A stretch of 64,000 nt of DNA from Hymenobacter fodinae. Lineage in GTDB: Bacteria; Bacteroidota; Bacteroidia; Cytophagales; Hymenobacteraceae. The DNA is taken from assembly GCF_004745825.1 (NCBI RefSeq), contig NZ_SRLA01000006.1, positions 280,220 to 344,219 on the forward strand. The letters run 5' to 3'. Under the pieces are notes generated by a model that saw nothing but the letters and a program-made list of their open reading frames with translations, had not been told where the DNA came from and ran no database searches. The stretch's first letter is position 1; the number at the start of each line of letters is the position of its first letter. Positions 62,637-64,000 of this stretch are shown one piece after another. Made by a program: the position numbers and the translations under genes.

Positions 62637-64000
62637 CTACGTTTTCTCCTTTACAAATTGCTGTCGAAGACAAGTGCCCTGATCGGGCCGAACGAGTAGG
62701 ACGTACGTACCAGCAGGCAGTTTCTGAATATCTAATACACCCTCCTTCGTAGCTGTACGCGTATCAAGTAGCGCTAGGCCAGTTGCCGAGTACACCGTAA
62801 GCCGTGCGCCAGGGTTTGATAAGTTTATGCGCAGTTCGTTGGCTGCAGGGTTGGGATAAATGTTCAGAGCTGCCGTGGCTGGCGCCGCGAAGCTAACAGC
62901 CCGCACGGCACTGTAGGTAGTGGTGCTATCCTGGTCAACTTGCCGAAGGCGATAGTATACCATCCCCGGAGTATGCGCCCCCACGCCATAATCCTCAAAG
63001 CTGTAGGCCATTCCCGTAGTTGAAGTGCCTGATCCACGGACCGTATGCACCGTCTGGAAGCTTGTACCATCAACACTACGCTCTACAGCAAAGTAGCTAT
63101 GGTTCAGTTCTGCGGCAGTTGCCCAAGCCAATAGCGCATCGGTGTTGCGCGCTTTAGCCGTAAACTGAGTAAGCACTACGGGCAGCGGGTTAGAAACCGG
63201 AATCACAAAGTCGGCTCCAAGGCTCACGAGCCCATGGTCGTCAATGGAGGTGTAGGTAAACACTACTTCACCCGTGAAGCTAGTGCGCGGCTCAAAACTT
63301 AGTTGCTGTCCTTGCTCTACTGACAAGGCGCTGTGCTGAGAGATGGGGTCGGTCCCCAAGTACAAGGTGCCCTGCGAGGCCGGGGGCAATTCCGTGATGG
63401 TAAACCCCGTGATATAGCCATTAGGAGATGACCCCGTTAGGGGCAGCACCCGGGTAGCGCCTCCATTGCGCGGAATTGGAGTATTGGTTTTGGGGTCGGC
63501 GGTAGGGCGAGGACGGCTGTTTGGTGGTTGCACAGTCGAAGCGGAACACTCGCGTACAGTATTAACGGAGGCCTTCGCTGCGTTATGAAGCACACGGTCG
63601 TCCACGAGATTGTCCACGTTGTTAAGGGTGGTGGAGCAGATCAACGTATTATGGGCCCCGGAGCTTAGGTAAAAAGCGTTGGCCGTGTTGCGGGCCGTGT
63701 TGTTCTGGAAGATCGTGCCCAGGGTTACCGGAATATCGCTCATGGGCCCGATAAACTGGGCCAGAAAATGGTTGTAATACCCCTCGCGGCCTAGCTCATT
63801 ATTGTTAACGAAGGAGGTTTTGTAGGAAGGTCGAGCGACAAGGGTGTTGTTCTTCACCTCCACGCCCAGCGCGGCCGTGCCCAGGCTCTGGCTCACCCCG
63901 TACTGGTAGGGCAGCAGCCCGATGTAGGCCGGCGCCCCCGTGTTGGTGCGGTCCTCCACGTTCTCCACCCAGTTGCCCACCAGCTGCGTGTTATACACCA
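62637..64000 (-). CDS. C-terminal part of a T9SS-exported beta-helix protein
   Basis: The frame is open at the right edge, so the N-terminus lies outside the window. The first 150 visible residues have parallel beta-helix character (VEVKNNTLVARPSYKTSFVNNNELGREGYY, IFQNNTARNTANAFYLSSGAHNTLI), as in pectate-lyase-like or right-handed beta-helix proteins. A cadherin-like unit follows (VFTYTSIDDHGLVSLGADFVIPV), then a fibronectin-like region (WATAAELNHSYFAVERSVDG) and a classical T9SS type A sorting domain (ALNIYPNPAANELRINL, LPAGTYVLLV). It is probably a surface protein; any enzymatic role cannot be judged from this part. Confidence 0.82.
   Translation of the reverse strand, partial: VYNTQLVGNWVENVEDRTNTGAPAYIGLLPYQYGVSQSLGTAALGVEVKNNTLVARPSYKTSFVNNNELGREGYYNHFLAQFIGPMSDIPVTLGTIFQNNTARNTANAFYLSSGAHNTLICSTTLNNVDNLVDDRVLHNAAKASVNTVRECSASTVQPPNSRPRPTADPKTNTPIPRNGGATRVLPLTGSSPNGYITGFTITELPPASQGTLYLGTDPISQHSALSVEQGQQLSFEPRTSFTGEVVFTYTSIDDHGLVSLGADFVIPVSNPLPVVLTQFTAKARNTDALLAWATAAELNHSYFAVERSVDGTSFQTVHTVRGSGTSTTGMAYSFEDYGVGAHTPGMVYYRLRQVDQDSTTTYSAVRAVSFAAPATAALNIYPNPAANELRINLSNPGARLTVYSATGLALLDTRTATKEGVLDIQKLPAGTYVLLVRPDQGTCLRQQFVKEKT

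Overview
The window looks like a chromosomal segment of a GC-rich member of the Bacteroidota, most likely Hymenobacter or a close relative in the Hymenobacteraceae. This is inferred from three things: promoters of the Bacteroidota form TAnnTTTG; large secreted proteins with C-terminal type IX secretion (T9SS) sorting domains; and repeated Hymenobacter-like gene types. No rRNA, tRNA, CRISPR array, complete insertion sequence or phage gene was recognised.

Positions 1-28200 are mixed housekeeping and accessory genes. They include an FKBP prolyl isomerase, a ClC-type chloride channel, a copper cassette (CopA P-type ATPase plus a membrane-anchored cupredoxin), an acyl-CoA synthetase, the Ada alkylation-repair regulator, several secreted or cytosolic alpha/beta hydrolases, a polysaccharide deacetylase, an OmpA-family protein, an aldo/keto reductase, a lipoprotein-type penicillin-binding protein, an AraC regulator and an APC permease. 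Several small or broken genes lie between them: a 45-residue protein, a frameshifted DUF202 gene, a frameshifted two-helix membrane protein, and the 3' remnant of a ferritin-like-domain gene flanked by two disordered hydrophilic proteins. A 65-bp palindrome at 14511-14575 carries two complete, mirror-image, divergent promoters.

Positions 28547-52164 are one long minus-strand exopolysaccharide locus. In transcription order it encodes an initiating sugar-phosphate transferase, Wza-like export lipoprotein, Wzc-like tyrosine kinase/co-polymerase, UDP-glucose dehydrogenase, UDP-glucuronate decarboxylase, Wzx-like flippase, Wzy-like polymerase, eight glycosyltransferases, two left-handed beta-helix acyltransferases, an SGNH-hydrolase-like protein, a VanZ-like protein and a CDP-paratose-epimerase-like protein. 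Together they describe a Wzx/Wzy-type pathway for an acidic, probably xylose- or glucuronate-containing and O-acylated surface polymer. One small plus-strand gene (51270-51467) with its own consensus promoter sits inside the locus. Two adjacent glycosyltransferase genes share a perfect 203-bp 5' block, which points to gene conversion.

Positions 52868-64000 encode three large T9SS cargo proteins on the minus strand: a Kelch/ThuA-like/malectin protein, a sugar-dehydrogenase-like propeller with three malectin domains, and the C-terminal part of a beta-helix protein that runs off the window. The malectin and Ig-like units are repeated almost identically at DNA level. Across the whole window the hexamer TAGGCC/GGCCTA is strongly over-represented in both coding and non-coding DNA.
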